A stretch of 64,000 nucleotides of DNA. Source: Verrucomicrobiales bacterium (GTDB taxonomy: Bacteria > Verrucomicrobiota > Verrucomicrobiia > Verrucomicrobiales > DEV007). The notes under the pieces were generated by a model. The model saw only the letters and a list, made by a program, of their open reading frames with translations. It made no database searches and was not told the DNA's origin. Below, in pieces: positions 36,071 through 45,673 of this stretch; within the stretch, counting starts at the first letter, position 1, and each line of letters opens with the position of its first letter. The position numbers were made by a program, and so were the translations under genes. The DNA lies in the NCBI GenBank assembly GCA_002698785.1, contig PAAG01000051.1, positions 1 through 64,000 of the forward strand. Direction: 5' to 3'.

Positions 36071-37000
36071 ATGCCGTCAATTTTAAAATCCCTGCGCCTG
36101 ATTGCCGATCCGACTCGCGTTCGAATCCTGAGTTTACTGCAACAGGAGGACCTGACTGTCGTTGAATTGCAGGAGATCCTGGGGATGGGGCAGTCGCGGA
36201 TTTCGACTCATCTGTCTCAGTTGAAGCAGGCGAACCTGGTGACAGACCGGCGCTCGGGGAAGAACATCATTTATACTTTCGGGAGTGATTCGGAGCCAAT
36301 CGATCAGAGGCTGCTGCAAACGGTGGAGATGGCGGCGTCGGACGTCGAGGAGATCGCGGACGATTCGGAGGCGCTGGCGCTATCGCTGAAGAAACGACGG
36401 GACAAGGCGCGGGCGTATTTCGATGAGCTGGCGGGGAAATTCGGGAAGACGTATCTGCCCGGACGGTCGTGGAAGGCGCTGGGAGAGACGCTTTTAAAGT
36501 TGATGCCGCCTATGGTGATCGCCGACCTCGGCGCGGGAGAAGGAACGTTTTCCCAACTCCTGGCGCAGCGGGCGAAGCGGGTGATCGCGATCGATAGCTC
36601 AGAGAAGATGGTGGATTTCGGCTCGAAGGTGGCGAAGGAAAATGGCTACACGAACCTGGAGTATCGGTTTGGGGAGATCGAGGAACCTCCGATCGATGCG
36701 GAGTCGGTGGATATCGCGTTTTTCAGCCAGGCACTGCACCACGCAGCAAAGCCGGAGAAGGCGATCGAGGCGGCCTATGGGATTTTGAAACCGGGAGGCC
36801 GGATCGTGATCCTGGATCTGCTGAAGCATCAGTTCGAGGAAGCTCGGGAGCTGTATGCGGATACGTGGCTGGGATTTTCGGAGTTGGAAATCTCGCGGTT
36901 TTTGAAATCGGCGGGTTTTAAGGAGATCGAGATCTCGACGGTGGATCGCGAGTCTGACCCGCCGCATTTCCAGACGGTGATGGCGATCGCGACGAAGTAG
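36071..37000 (+). CDS. ArsR-family regulator fused to SAM-dependent methyltransferase (SahR-like)
   Basis: 309 residues. The N-terminal ~90 residues are an ArsR winged helix (LRLIADPTRVRILSLLQQED, LGMGQSRISTHLSQLKQANL). From ~150 there is a class I methyltransferase domain: VIADLGAGEGTFSQLL (SAM loop), VIAIDSSEKM, and DIAFFSQALHHAAKPEKAI. This layout matches SahR, a repressor that senses S-adenosylhomocysteine and controls methyl-cycle genes. Its position divergent from metK-ahcY makes that role likely here. Methyltransferase activity is not implied. Confidence 0.88.
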   Translation: MPSILKSLRLIADPTRVRILSLLQQEDLTVVELQEILGMGQSRISTHLSQLKQANLVTDRRSGKNIIYTFGSDSEPIDQRLLQTVEMAASDVEEIADDSEALALSLKKRRDKARAYFDELAGKFGKTYLPGRSWKALGETLLKLMPPMVIADLGAGEGTFSQLLAQRAKRVIAIDSSEKMVDFGSKVAKENGYTNLEYRFGEIEEPPIDAESVDIAFFSQALHHAAKPEKAIEAAYGILKPGGRIVILDLLKHQFEEARELYADTWLGFSELEISRFLKSAGFKEIEISTVDRESDPPHFQTVMAIATK

Positions 37001-37026
37001 GGGTACATTGGGGAACTCCCCCAAGC

Positions 37027-37821
37027 ATGAAGTTCCCCGTTATTTTTACCGCTTTTCTCGCGGCGTGTGGAATCGCGCACGCAGACTGGAAAATTGGCGA
37101 TGCGACGCCCGCGCAGAGTGCGAGTTCGCAGTTGGTGTATCAACGAAAGAAGATCACGAAGGAAGGGGCAACCGGATATCAGTCCGCAAGGGATATCGAC
37201 GTGGTGTGGTTCCGGAAGTCGGAGTTCACGTTCAAAGTGGTCGATAATGGAGCGGGACCGAAGCTGCTGTATTCTTCGCTGAAGGAGGCGATGACGAAAA
37301 ACGGCTGCGTCGCGGGGTGTAATGGTGGTTTTTTCCTGAAGGATTTCTCCCCTTCCGGGCTGATGATCGAGAGTGGCAAGTCTACGGGAAGGTTTGGAAC
37401 AGGCGGCCTGCTGAGCGGGGTGGTTCTGACGAGCGGGAAGGGAAATCCGTATCTGCTGCGCCGCGCGGAGTATGGGCCGATCTATAAGCCGACGGAGCTG
37501 CTGCAGTCGGGGCCGTTTTTGGTGGATCAGGGAGTGACGGTGAATGGTCTGTCACCGAAGAATTCGCGGCGGCGGTCTTTTGTGCTGCACGATGGTGGTG
37601 AGTGGTTTGCGCTGGGGATTTCGGATCCTTTTACGCTGGCGGAGCTGGGGGAGATCCTGGCTGACCCGGACTTTGCTCCGAGCCAGAAGATTCATCGGGC
37701 GCTGAACCTGGATGGGGGCACGTCGACGGGTTTCTACGTAAATCGAGGCGAAGGGATGCAGGAGATCTCGATCGAACCCTACAAAACGGTGCGAAATTTC
37801 ATCGGAATCGTTCCTCGCTGA
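37027..37821 (+). CDS. Exported phosphodiester glycosidase family protein (NAGPA domain)
   Basis: 264 residues with a signal peptide (FPVIFTAFLAACGIAHA). A NAGPA/DUF2233-type domain follows: GCVAGCNGGFFLKDFSPSGL (~97-116), LLQSGPFLV (~158), RRRSFVLHDGG (~181) and ALNLDGGTSTGFYVN (~232). These motifs match phosphodiester glycosidases that remove GlcNAc-phosphodiester caps and related enzymes that act on exopolysaccharide. The substrate in this organism is unknown. It begins 26 bases after the SahR-like gene, but the topic is unrelated. Confidence 0.88.
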   Translation: MKFPVIFTAFLAACGIAHADWKIGDATPAQSASSQLVYQRKKITKEGATGYQSARDIDVVWFRKSEFTFKVVDNGAGPKLLYSSLKEAMTKNGCVAGCNGGFFLKDFSPSGLMIESGKSTGRFGTGGLLSGVVLTSGKGNPYLLRRAEYGPIYKPTELLQSGPFLVDQGVTVNGLSPKNSRRRSFVLHDGGEWFALGISDPFTLAELGEILADPDFAPSQKIHRALNLDGGTSTGFYVNRGEGMQEISIEPYKTVRNFIGIVPR

Positions 37822-37889
37822 GGCGAAAACCCCTGTCCTACCGTGATCGAGTCGAGATTTCCCAAAGGAAAATCTGTCACGAAAGTGGG

Positions 37890-38486
37890 GTGAAAAGTTA
37901 TAATATTTTTGTGGGAGATACTTCTACAGAAACGGAAGCCGACCTCGTTACCCGTGTGCAGAGTGGAGAACTGGAAGCTTATGAAGAGCTTCTGAGCCTC
38001 CACAGCACTCACTTGCGAGCGTTTATCGCCATGAAATTGCCAATTCCCCATCTCATCGATGAGATCGCGCACGAAACGTTCGTGTTCGCGCACCGGCATA
38101 TCATGGACTTTGAGGCAGGGACGGATTTTGGGAAATGGCTGCGAGCGATCGCTTTTAATCTGGTCCGGAAAGAAACGCTGCGTCACCAGCGTCTGTCGAA
38201 GAACCAGGAGAAGTTCCTGGAGCATCATCTCGTGCAGCAGGCCGGGAAGGGTGAATTCGCTCCGGAATCTCCCACGATGGTATATCTTGAGGAGTGCCTG
38301 CAGCGGCTTCCCGATAAACAGAGGGAGCTACTCAATCACAAGTATACCCTTTCGGAATCTTCCCGGGAGATCGCCGAAGCGTTTCAACAAAGTGAAGCCT
38401 GGGTGCGGACAACGCTTTGCCGCATTCGAACCAGCCTTCGACAGTGTATCGAACACAAGATCGAAGCCTCACCTGAACCTGTATAA
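37890..38486 (+). CDS. ECF sigma factor
   Basis: 198 residues from GTG 37890. Region 2: LVTRVQSGELEAYEELLSLH, FVFAHRHIMDFEAGTDFGKWLRAIAFNLVRKE. Region 4: CLQRLPDKQRELLNHKYTLS, then EIAEAFQQSEAWVRTTLCRIR. This is the planctomycete/verrucomicrobial ECF group that pairs with FecR-domain proteins. The next gene starts 6 bases after its stop and encodes that partner. Confidence 0.92.
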   Translation: MKSYNIFVGDTSTETEADLVTRVQSGELEAYEELLSLHSTHLRAFIAMKLPIPHLIDEIAHETFVFAHRHIMDFEAGTDFGKWLRAIAFNLVRKETLRHQRLSKNQEKFLEHHLVQQAGKGEFAPESPTMVYLEECLQRLPDKQRELLNHKYTLSESSREIAEAFQQSEAWVRTTLCRIRTSLRQCIEHKIEASPEPV

Positions 38487-38492
38487 TTTCAC

Positions 38493-40094
38493 GTGGACTC
38501 TGAACATTTAGAAGCCTATCTCGCTAACGAACTGGACGAAAACGGACGTCGCCAAGTGGAGTCTGCGTTGCGTCGCGACGCGGATCTGCGCGACAGCTTT
38601 GTGCACCAGATGCAGATGGACTCTGCGCTGAAAGTCTTTCTCGGTGATGGCGCCATGGAGGATAAGCAGAGCTTCGAACGAGGAGTGCTGGCCCAGCTCG
38701 AGTCTGAAGGAGCGGGCGATTATCGAAATTTTGCCAAGTCTGTCCTCACAGAAATCGTCGAGGAACGTGAAGGAGTTCGTCCGATCCACTGGCCGGATTT
38801 GATTAAGGCGGGCGTGATTGCTGCGGCAGCATCGATCGCGTTGATGTTTCTCCTGCAGAAAATCATTTTCCGCGAAGGTTCGCTAGTTCGCTCCTTTGCA
38901 GGCATTACAGAGACGCAAACGCCACAGCAATTTCTCGCCCGCATCGAGAATTATTCTGATCTGTCTCTTTCTTCCGAATCGGAAAAGAAGATCCGGAAGG
39001 ATGGCTGGATATCCGAAGGATTGATCCGCGTAGAAGAAGGCTCGGCTCTGATTGCCTTTAACTCTGGAGCAACGGTGATAGTCGATGCGCCCTCGGAGAT
39101 CAGTATCGAATCGGGAAACCGTGTCTTTTTGAAGTCTGGTCGCCTGACGGCAAACGTTCCGCCGCCAGCCACTGGCTTCACTGTCAACACGCCACGTCTG
39201 AACGCTGTCGATATCGGCACTCGCTTTGGTGTTTCGGTTGATGAAAATGGCGACTCCGAACTTCACGTGATGCAGGGGGAAGTGGAAGCGAGCAGAAGCA
39301 GTGGAAACTCGGTAACTACTCTTGTCAGAGAAGGTCTCGCCCTCCGTGCCGACGGCCGAACGAGGACGGAGCTTCAGGCAGTCCCCTACGAGGGAGATGT
39401 TTTCACGATGCAAGCGGGGAACCTCTCAAGTCCCGAACCTTTGTTGCAATACACTTTCAACGAATCGGGAGGGGCCATGATCGAAGACACGGGTAGCCTT
39501 CGTCAATTTGATGTTCCTATCGTTGGCCAGGGTGAGCTTGAAAACTCTCCCCTCCGAGCTGCGGGACAGATTGGGAGCGGGCTTGTTTTCCAACCCGGTG
39601 ACTTTATCGATGTCCCGTTGTCCCGAGATTTCCGACTGGATGAGGCGTACACAATTTCCTTCTGGGTAAAGATTCCGCCGAAGCTGAATCGTGATTCAGA
39701 CGAGATCATTTTTCAGTATGGACGTGAGGGATATGGCTGGAAGGTAGGCTGCAATTTCGATCATGACCGAGCCAATCGTGGCGCTCTTTTCATCGAGTCC
39801 GGTGGAGGATTTGTCGTTGGCTCCACGGACCTCGCGGACGGAAACTGGCACCACGTAGCGTATCGATTCCTGGGAGGAAAGGATGCGAGCCTGCCGAGCC
39901 ACCTCCACATTTTTGTCGACAGTTTCCCTGAACAAATCAGCCAGTTTCTTCCTGGAGAAATTGATTCCGGTCGAGCCGGGCTACTTCGCCTCGGCGGCAA
40001 TGACGAACGTTCCGGAATGCACGGATGGCTGGACGAATTCGCCATCTATCCCGAGGCTCTACCCACTCCCGTATTACAATCTTTTGGAAATTAG
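38493..40094 (+). CDS. FecR-domain anti-sigma-like protein with LamG domain
   Basis: 533 residues. The N-terminal cytoplasmic segment (~1-105, EAYLANELDENGRRQVESAL) is the likely sigma-binding part. One transmembrane helix follows (KAGVIAAAASIALMFLLQKI), then a FecR-like beta-domain (~165-285, GLIRVEEGSALIAFNSGATV) and a LamG/concanavalin A-like domain (~312-533) with YTISFWVKIPPKL and NWHHVAYRFL. GTG 38493 is used. It is expected to transduce an outside signal to the ECF sigma factor that precedes it. Confidence 0.9.
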   Translation: MDSEHLEAYLANELDENGRRQVESALRRDADLRDSFVHQMQMDSALKVFLGDGAMEDKQSFERGVLAQLESEGAGDYRNFAKSVLTEIVEEREGVRPIHWPDLIKAGVIAAAASIALMFLLQKIIFREGSLVRSFAGITETQTPQQFLARIENYSDLSLSSESEKKIRKDGWISEGLIRVEEGSALIAFNSGATVIVDAPSEISIESGNRVFLKSGRLTANVPPPATGFTVNTPRLNAVDIGTRFGVSVDENGDSELHVMQGEVEASRSSGNSVTTLVREGLALRADGRTRTELQAVPYEGDVFTMQAGNLSSPEPLLQYTFNESGGAMIEDTGSLRQFDVPIVGQGELENSPLRAAGQIGSGLVFQPGDFIDVPLSRDFRLDEAYTISFWVKIPPKLNRDSDEIIFQYGREGYGWKVGCNFDHDRANRGALFIESGGGFVVGSTDLADGNWHHVAYRFLGGKDASLPSHLHIFVDSFPEQISQFLPGEIDSGRAGLLRLGGNDERSGMHGWLDEFAIYPEALPTPVLQSFGN

Positions 40095-40150
40095 ACCTTT
40101 CGCACCTTATAATTACTAGAAAAAAATCAGATACTTTGTAACAGACATTC

Positions 40151-40177
40151 GATCACTCGATATCCATCTCGGTGATC
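40151..40177. promoter_or_regulatory. Dyad upstream of the DUF1549/DUF1553 gene
   Basis: gatcac (40151-40156) and gtgatc (40172-40177) with 15 bases between, in the 110-bp gap before the DUF1549/DUF1553 gene. A possible operator or ECF-related site; weak evidence. Confidence 0.25.
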
Positions 40178-40204
40178 CTATCTTTCACCCGAAAAAACCA
40201 AGCC

Positions 40205-42418
40205 ATGACCAAATCTAAACAGTGGAAACAAATCACAGGCTTCATTCTGGCCGCCGTTCTTCTGGTTCCTACTCTCCGCGCTGAGATGCGCACCTGGACA
40301 TCTGCAGACGGTAAGACTCTCGAAGCTGAATTCGCAGGGACCCAGGGAGCGGGTTCGAGTGCAAAAGTAATGCTCAAGCTACCAGACGGCAGCATGGTTC
40401 CCTATCCGATCTCGAAACTCAGCGAGGAAGACCGACTGTTTGTGAAGGGTAACCTTCCTGATGATCCCTCGGCTCTTGCTGCAGAGATTGACAAGCTCGT
40501 CCTGAACAAGATGAAGGAGAGCTACTACGGTCTTCGCGACGAACTGGCTGCTCTGCCAGGGAACACTAACATGAGCAACGCTGACAAGGCCAAGCGGAAA
40601 GAGGAAATCGAGCGCGAGATGCAAATGTGCATCCCCAACGAAATGACGGACGACAACCAGTTTCTCCGCCGCATCTACCTCGATGTTGCTGGTCGAATCC
40701 CAACTTATGATGAAGCTGAGGCTTTTCTTAACAGCCGCTCTGACACTAAGCGCGCCGACCTGATCGACGAGCTTCTCGAGTCTGAAGGATTCGTAATGCG
40801 GATGTTTAACTACTACTCCGATCTTTTCCGCATTCGTGAAGGAATCTTCATGATGGGCAATGGCGACCTGAAGGCCGACCCATACATCGAGTGGGTAAAG
40901 CAGTCCATTCGCGATGACAAGCCCTACGACGAAATGGTTCGCGACATGCTCACGGCAAACGGCCAGATCTGGGAAGACCCAGCTTCCGGCTATCTTCTCG
41001 CCGACTCAGGTATGCGCCTCTGTAATCTTTCTAACACGTTCACCGTGTTTATGGGCACCGAGATCACTTGTGCGCAGTGCCACGACCACCCGTTCGAAGA
41101 AGTCTACCAGATGGACTTCTACAAGATGGCTTCCTTCATGGGTGAGACCGAGACACGCGCTCGCGGTGGGAATTCCATGATGATGATGGGTGGTGACAAT
41201 TACCGCCAGGAAGTGCAGCGCATGAGCAAAGTGCTCAAAGACGCTGGCAAGCTGCGCGAGCGTGAGAACGAAGACCGCCAGCTGCGTCAGTGGCTCGGGG
41301 TGAAAAGCATCATGGTTTATGATGATGGCACCAACGCGGTCCGCCTTCCCCACGACTACAAATACGACGATGGCGAACCAGAGATGGAAGTGAAGCCAGA
41401 CACCTACTTCGGCGATCGCATGAATGTCGAAGAATTTGAATCTCCTCGCCACGCGTTTGCCGAGTGGGTTTCCTCGCCGGGTAATCCTCGTTTCACGATT
41501 AATGCAGTGAACCGTTTCTGGAAGATTGCTTTTGGGCTCGCTCAGATTGAGCCGGTCTACAACATCCCCGGTCACCTGGATGGACAGGCGCAGAACTACG
41601 AACTGCTCGTCTTCCTTGAGGAGATGATGAAAGATCTCGATTACAGCGTGAAGGATTTCTTCCGCGTCATTTACAACAGCAAGGCCTATCAGCGAGAGGC
41701 TGAGACGATGTCACCATCTCTCACCCAGGTCGACAAAGGCACGTATCACTTCCCTGGTCCTATTCTTCGCCGCATGTCTGCGGAACAGCTCTGGGACTCC
41801 CTTGTCACTCTGACAACTCCGGATCCGGAAGCCTTCACTCGCTCTGGGGCTGAGGAGTACAAGGAATGGATGCACACCGATACAACGACTTTGAAGACAG
41901 CCGATGAAATCATGTCCTACAAAGAATCGTGGAGAGACATTGGTAAGATTCGGAAATACAACGAGCAGTACGTGAGCCGTGACGACTATGTTGATGGTGA
42001 GGAAATGTTCCGCGCCTCTGAAATGCGCCAGCCAATGCCGGACAGTCACTTCCTGCGGATGTTTGGCCAGTCTGACAAGCAGCTCATTGAGAATCAGTTC
42101 ACGACCGGTTCTTCCCCTCAAGTGATGGCGTTGTTGAACGGCAAAATCACGAACAAGATCCTCACAAGCCCCGACGCCTACCTCATCAAAGAGATCGCGA
42201 ACGGAACCGGCTCGAAGCGCGATAATATTGAGAAAATCTTCCTCAGCGTCCTGACACGCCAGCCCACTTCTGAAGAGAAGCAGGTAGCCCAGTCCGGCAT
42301 GCGCGCCAAGCGCGAGAGCGGCATGAGCGACCAAGAAAAAATGGAAGCTGAGGCAGACGCCATCGGCAACGTCATCTGGGCACTCGTGAATACCCGCGAG
42401 TTCCTTTTCATCCAGTAA
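40205..42418 (+). CDS. SHD1 + DUF1549 + DUF1553 exported protein
   Basis: 737 residues from ATG 40205 (upstream in-frame start rejected because it precedes the signal). Signal peptide ITGFILAAVLLVPTLRA. An SHD1-like domain follows (MRTWTSADGKTLEAEFAGT ... VPYPISKLSEEDR), then DUF1549 (RRIYLDVAGRIPTYDEAEAF, RADLIDELLESEGFVMR), a c-type-like CAQCHDHPFEEVYQ motif, and DUF1553 (FTINAVNRFWKIAFG). The CxxCH can bind haem. These proteins are paired with DUF1501 proteins in planctomycetes and Verrucomicrobia; function is unknown. Confidence 0.93.
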   Translation: MTKSKQWKQITGFILAAVLLVPTLRAEMRTWTSADGKTLEAEFAGTQGAGSSAKVMLKLPDGSMVPYPISKLSEEDRLFVKGNLPDDPSALAAEIDKLVLNKMKESYYGLRDELAALPGNTNMSNADKAKRKEEIEREMQMCIPNEMTDDNQFLRRIYLDVAGRIPTYDEAEAFLNSRSDTKRADLIDELLESEGFVMRMFNYYSDLFRIREGIFMMGNGDLKADPYIEWVKQSIRDDKPYDEMVRDMLTANGQIWEDPASGYLLADSGMRLCNLSNTFTVFMGTEITCAQCHDHPFEEVYQMDFYKMASFMGETETRARGGNSMMMMGGDNYRQEVQRMSKVLKDAGKLRERENEDRQLRQWLGVKSIMVYDDGTNAVRLPHDYKYDDGEPEMEVKPDTYFGDRMNVEEFESPRHAFAEWVSSPGNPRFTINAVNRFWKIAFGLAQIEPVYNIPGHLDGQAQNYELLVFLEEMMKDLDYSVKDFFRVIYNSKAYQREAETMSPSLTQVDKGTYHFPGPILRRMSAEQLWDSLVTLTTPDPEAFTRSGAEEYKEWMHTDTTTLKTADEIMSYKESWRDIGKIRKYNEQYVSRDDYVDGEEMFRASEMRQPMPDSHFLRMFGQSDKQLIENQFTTGSSPQVMALLNGKITNKILTSPDAYLIKEIANGTGSKRDNIEKIFLSVLTRQPTSEEKQVAQSGMRAKRESGMSDQEKMEAEADAIGNVIWALVNTREFLFIQ

Positions 42419-42451
42419 TTCAGTAGAGAAAACTTTAACCACCACAAACCC

Positions 42452-43777
42452 ATGAAAGATCAATTGAATCGACTCGACCAACTGAGCCGTCGTCAGTTCG
42501 TGGCACGCACAGCCAAGACTGCTCTCGGTGTCAGCATTGTTCCCCTGGCCGGCACATCCAGCAAAGTGATCGCCGCCGCCGGTGGAGGAAAAGCAGAACA
42601 CTGTATTTTCTTCTACATGGCCGGAGGGATGACCCACATGGATACCTTCGACCCAAAACCCGGCACTGAGACCGGAGGTAACACGAAAGGCATTCCGACA
42701 GGTGTTGCCGGTGTTGAGTTGTCCGAGTTCATGCCCAAGATGGCAGAGCGCTTCAACGACATTGCCGTGGTTCGCTCCATGACGCAGAAGACTGGTGACC
42801 ACCGTGGTGGCAGCTACTGGATGCACACCAGTTACCAGCCTCGCGCCACGATCGTTCACCCTTCCATGGGTCCCTGGGCACAGAAGCTGAAGGGCAAGAT
42901 GCACGAGACCCTTCCTGATTCTGTGGTGATCGGTGGCGGTGGTAATCACCCGGGAGCTGGCTTTTTTGGTCCCGCCTTGTCTCCGCTTCCGATTGGAGAT
43001 CCTGACAAGGGAGTTCAGAATTCCCGCTTCTACGAAGGTGTCGATGAAGACCTCTTCGACAAGAGGCTCGAGTTGATGAACACCTTCGATGATTCTTTTC
43101 GCCGGAAGTTCAAGACAGACGAGGTTACTGCATACACGCAGTTCTACGACGAAACCCTTCAGTTGATGAAGAGTGAGGACCTTGACACTTTCGACCTTAC
43201 GAAAGAAGACAACTATCAGGAGAAGGTGAATCGCTATGGCAACTCCCGCGTTGGCAAAGGAGCGCTCCTCGCCAAACGCCTCGTAAGTTCAGGGGTCCGC
43301 TTCGTTGAAGTAGTCTCCGGAGGTTGGGACATGCACAATGATCTCTGGAACTCCATCCAGACAACTGGCGGTAGCCTCGACCAGGCTCTGGGCTCCCTGA
43401 TCGATGACCTCAAAGCAGAAGGCTTGTTTGAGAAGACACTGATCGTGGTTGGCACCGAGTTTGGACGGACTCCGAAGATCAACGTAAATGGCGGTCGTGA
43501 CCACCACCCACGAGTCTTTTCTACCATGTTCGCTGGCGGAGGTATCTCCGGTGGACAGGTTTACGGTAAGTCCGACAAACTCGGAAATGCTGTCGAAGAG
43601 AACCCTGTAACTCCGGGTGAGTTCAACGCAACCATCGCACACGCCCTTGGACTTGATCTCAATGAGGTAGTCTACTCTCCATCGGGCCGCCCCTTCCTCG
43701 TTGCTGGTCATACTCGCGATCCAAAGACGGACGAAATTATCACCGAGCACAATCCCATCATGGAGTTGTTCTCCTAA
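42452..43777 (+). CDS. DUF1501 exported protein
   Basis: 441 residues. The N-terminus contains a twin-arginine-type signal (LSRRQFVARTAKTALGVSI), so Tat export is likely. The DUF1501 (sulfatase-like fold) body has HCIFFYMAGGMTHMDTFDPK, RSMTQKTGDHRGGSYWMHT, EVVSGGWDMHNDLWN and VVGTEFGRTPKINVNGGRDH. It starts 33 bases after the DUF1549/DUF1553 gene and is followed by a strong terminator, so the two form one transcript. Confidence 0.94.
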   Translation: MKDQLNRLDQLSRRQFVARTAKTALGVSIVPLAGTSSKVIAAAGGGKAEHCIFFYMAGGMTHMDTFDPKPGTETGGNTKGIPTGVAGVELSEFMPKMAERFNDIAVVRSMTQKTGDHRGGSYWMHTSYQPRATIVHPSMGPWAQKLKGKMHETLPDSVVIGGGGNHPGAGFFGPALSPLPIGDPDKGVQNSRFYEGVDEDLFDKRLELMNTFDDSFRRKFKTDEVTAYTQFYDETLQLMKSEDLDTFDLTKEDNYQEKVNRYGNSRVGKGALLAKRLVSSGVRFVEVVSGGWDMHNDLWNSIQTTGGSLDQALGSLIDDLKAEGLFEKTLIVVGTEFGRTPKINVNGGRDHHPRVFSTMFAGGGISGGQVYGKSDKLGNAVEENPVTPGEFNATIAHALGLDLNEVVYSPSGRPFLVAGHTRDPKTDEIITEHNPIMELFS

Positions 43778-43810
43778 GGCGAAATCTCCGTCTCAATACT
43801 TCAAATGGAA

Positions 43811-43838
43811 AAGCCCGGGCGAGTCCCGGGCTTTTTTG
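43811..43838 (+). terminator. Rho-independent terminator
   Basis: A 9-bp GC-rich stem (aagcccggg 43811-43819 with cccgggctt 43825-43833) followed by TTTTTT. It ends the DUF1501 transcript. Confidence 0.92.
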
Positions 43839-43976
43839 TGAAAATCGGCGATCACTAGAAATTTAAGCTTTCTTAATTAAATAATTTCGTTACATATGTT
43901 ACCTACTGAGTTGGTCGCCGGTCACCAGGAAAGGATCACCGGAACTCAGTAAAAGAAGTATCCGCCTGCTCTTTCC

Positions 43977-45653
43977 ATGACACTGGTCGAACCTGCCTCC
44001 CCCACTTCGCCACCCGTGACTCCAACGGGAACAGGGACGAAGGCAGGAATACTCATCGTCGAAGGCGAGTCTACGACGCCACTTGGCCCGCGAATCGCAT
44101 TCGCCAATGAGACGGCAACCAAGCTTACCGGGTATGACGCTACCTCGTTGATCGGTTCTCCCATCGGACTCATCTACGATCGCAGTGACCTGAACACACT
44201 TATTTCGAAACTTCCTGCTATCGCTCAGCGTCCATCCTACTGCTGGATGAATCGAATGCTGGTTCGCAACGGTGGAAAACGAGAGATGTTCCATTGGACG
44301 ATTCGCCCCACGCATCGGGATGAATCCCCCACTCGGCATTTCACGCTGACTATTTCTCCCCTTCCTTCTCCCAAGGCCGATCCGAAGCCCGTGCCGCCAG
44401 AGCCGGTAGAAGGAGAAAAAATCGAAACGCTCCCCACCAAGGAGAACCGGATTGCACCCATCCGCTCCGAGGTAGCCGCAGCGACGCAAGACCAGTGGAT
44501 TGAGTCAAAGACAGAGTCTCTCGCACTTACTGCCGGAGGAGTGGCACACGATTTCAAAAATGCGCTTCAGACAATCCAGGCGAATCTCGAGCTCGCCCAG
44601 CTGGAGGCTCCCCCCACAAATGGAGTTCGCGCCTATCTGGCCGATGCGCAGAGCGCTCTCAGCGACGCAGAAAACCTCGCGCGTCAGATGCTGGCTTTCA
44701 CAAAGGAAAAGGAGCGGCCAACAAAAGTATTCCAAGTAAAAGACCTACTCGAACGTGTATGTCGACTGTGCACGGCGGGCACAAAAATCCAGTCTCACCT
44801 GACAATACAGGAACAGACTCGCCCCATTGAGGGAGACCCCTCTCAAGTCTATCAGGTCTTTCACAACCTCGTCATCAATGCGCGGCAAGCGATGCCCGGA
44901 GGCGGCATCCTGCACCTCACGGCGGGCAATGCCAATCTCACCGAAGGAAATCAATTTTCGATTTCCCCGGGACTCTACACTGTTGTGTCAGTCAAAGACC
45001 GAGGGTGCGGAATCGACGCGGCTGCGCTCCCCCATATTTTCGACCCCGACTTTTCGACTAAAAAGGGAGGTTCCGGAGTAGGGCTGGCGTCGTGCCGCTC
45101 GATTATCGAACGCCATGGTGGCGCGATTCGTGCCGCTTCAAAAATCGGGGTCGGAACAGAGTTCCTGGTATTCCTTCCGTCGTCATCAGAGCCGTGCAGC
45201 TCAGGCCCTCTCCTTCTTTCCGAAGCCAATAATGAGAGCATGTCGGATCACTCTTCAAGGAATGGCGAAACCGGCGGAGGGAGGATCCTGCTGGTAGAAG
45301 ACCAGGATGATGTGGCCCGTGCAACAATGGGCTTACTCAAGCATCTTGGCTACCAATCAGTTCGAGTCGCCAAAGGAGAAGAAGCAATCGTCGAATACAG
45401 GGCCAAGCTCTATTCCGATACTCCCTTTGACGTGGTCCTTCTCGATATGACGCTACCGGGAGGTTTGAATGGTGAAGAGGTAAAAAATGAGATCCACAAG
45501 CTGGAGCCCGAAGCAATCATCGTTGCGATGAGCGGTTATTTCGAAAAAGAGAATTCTGAGGAATACCAGAGGTCAGGATTTCGCGGGATTCTTCCCAAAC
45601 CATTCTCACTGGACGAACTTTCACACTGCCTGAAGGTCGCAGTTGGCACCTGA
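43977..45653 (+). CDS. Hybrid sensor histidine kinase (PAS, kinase, receiver)
   Basis: 558 residues, no membrane span, so a cytoplasmic sensor. PAS-type domain (~22-130, IAFANETATKLTGYDATSLI); HisKA with the phospho-accepting His191 in GGVAHDFKNALQTI; HATPase with HNLVINARQAMPGG (N box), DRGCGIDAAA and GGSGVGLASC. The C-terminal receiver domain (~430-558) has LLVEDQDDVARAT, the acceptor Asp in VVLLDMTLPGG (~490) and the conserved Lys in ILPKPFSLDE. No separate output regulator is beside it, so its targets are unknown. Confidence 0.92.
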   Translation: MTLVEPASPTSPPVTPTGTGTKAGILIVEGESTTPLGPRIAFANETATKLTGYDATSLIGSPIGLIYDRSDLNTLISKLPAIAQRPSYCWMNRMLVRNGGKREMFHWTIRPTHRDESPTRHFTLTISPLPSPKADPKPVPPEPVEGEKIETLPTKENRIAPIRSEVAAATQDQWIESKTESLALTAGGVAHDFKNALQTIQANLELAQLEAPPTNGVRAYLADAQSALSDAENLARQMLAFTKEKERPTKVFQVKDLLERVCRLCTAGTKIQSHLTIQEQTRPIEGDPSQVYQVFHNLVINARQAMPGGGILHLTAGNANLTEGNQFSISPGLYTVVSVKDRGCGIDAAALPHIFDPDFSTKKGGSGVGLASCRSIIERHGGAIRAASKIGVGTEFLVFLPSSSEPCSSGPLLLSEANNESMSDHSSRNGETGGGRILLVEDQDDVARATMGLLKHLGYQSVRVAKGEEAIVEYRAKLYSDTPFDVVLLDMTLPGGLNGEEVKNEIHKLEPEAIIVAMSGYFEKENSEEYQRSGFRGILPKPFSLDELSHCLKVAVGT

Positions 45654-45673
45654 TTTTGCCTTATCATCCTGGG

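Noticed and set aside
41711-42949. 412-codon minus-strand frame across the DUF1549/1553–DUF1501 junction
   Set aside because: It runs opposite two well-supported genes and their gap; composition is His/Val/Leu-rich without domains.
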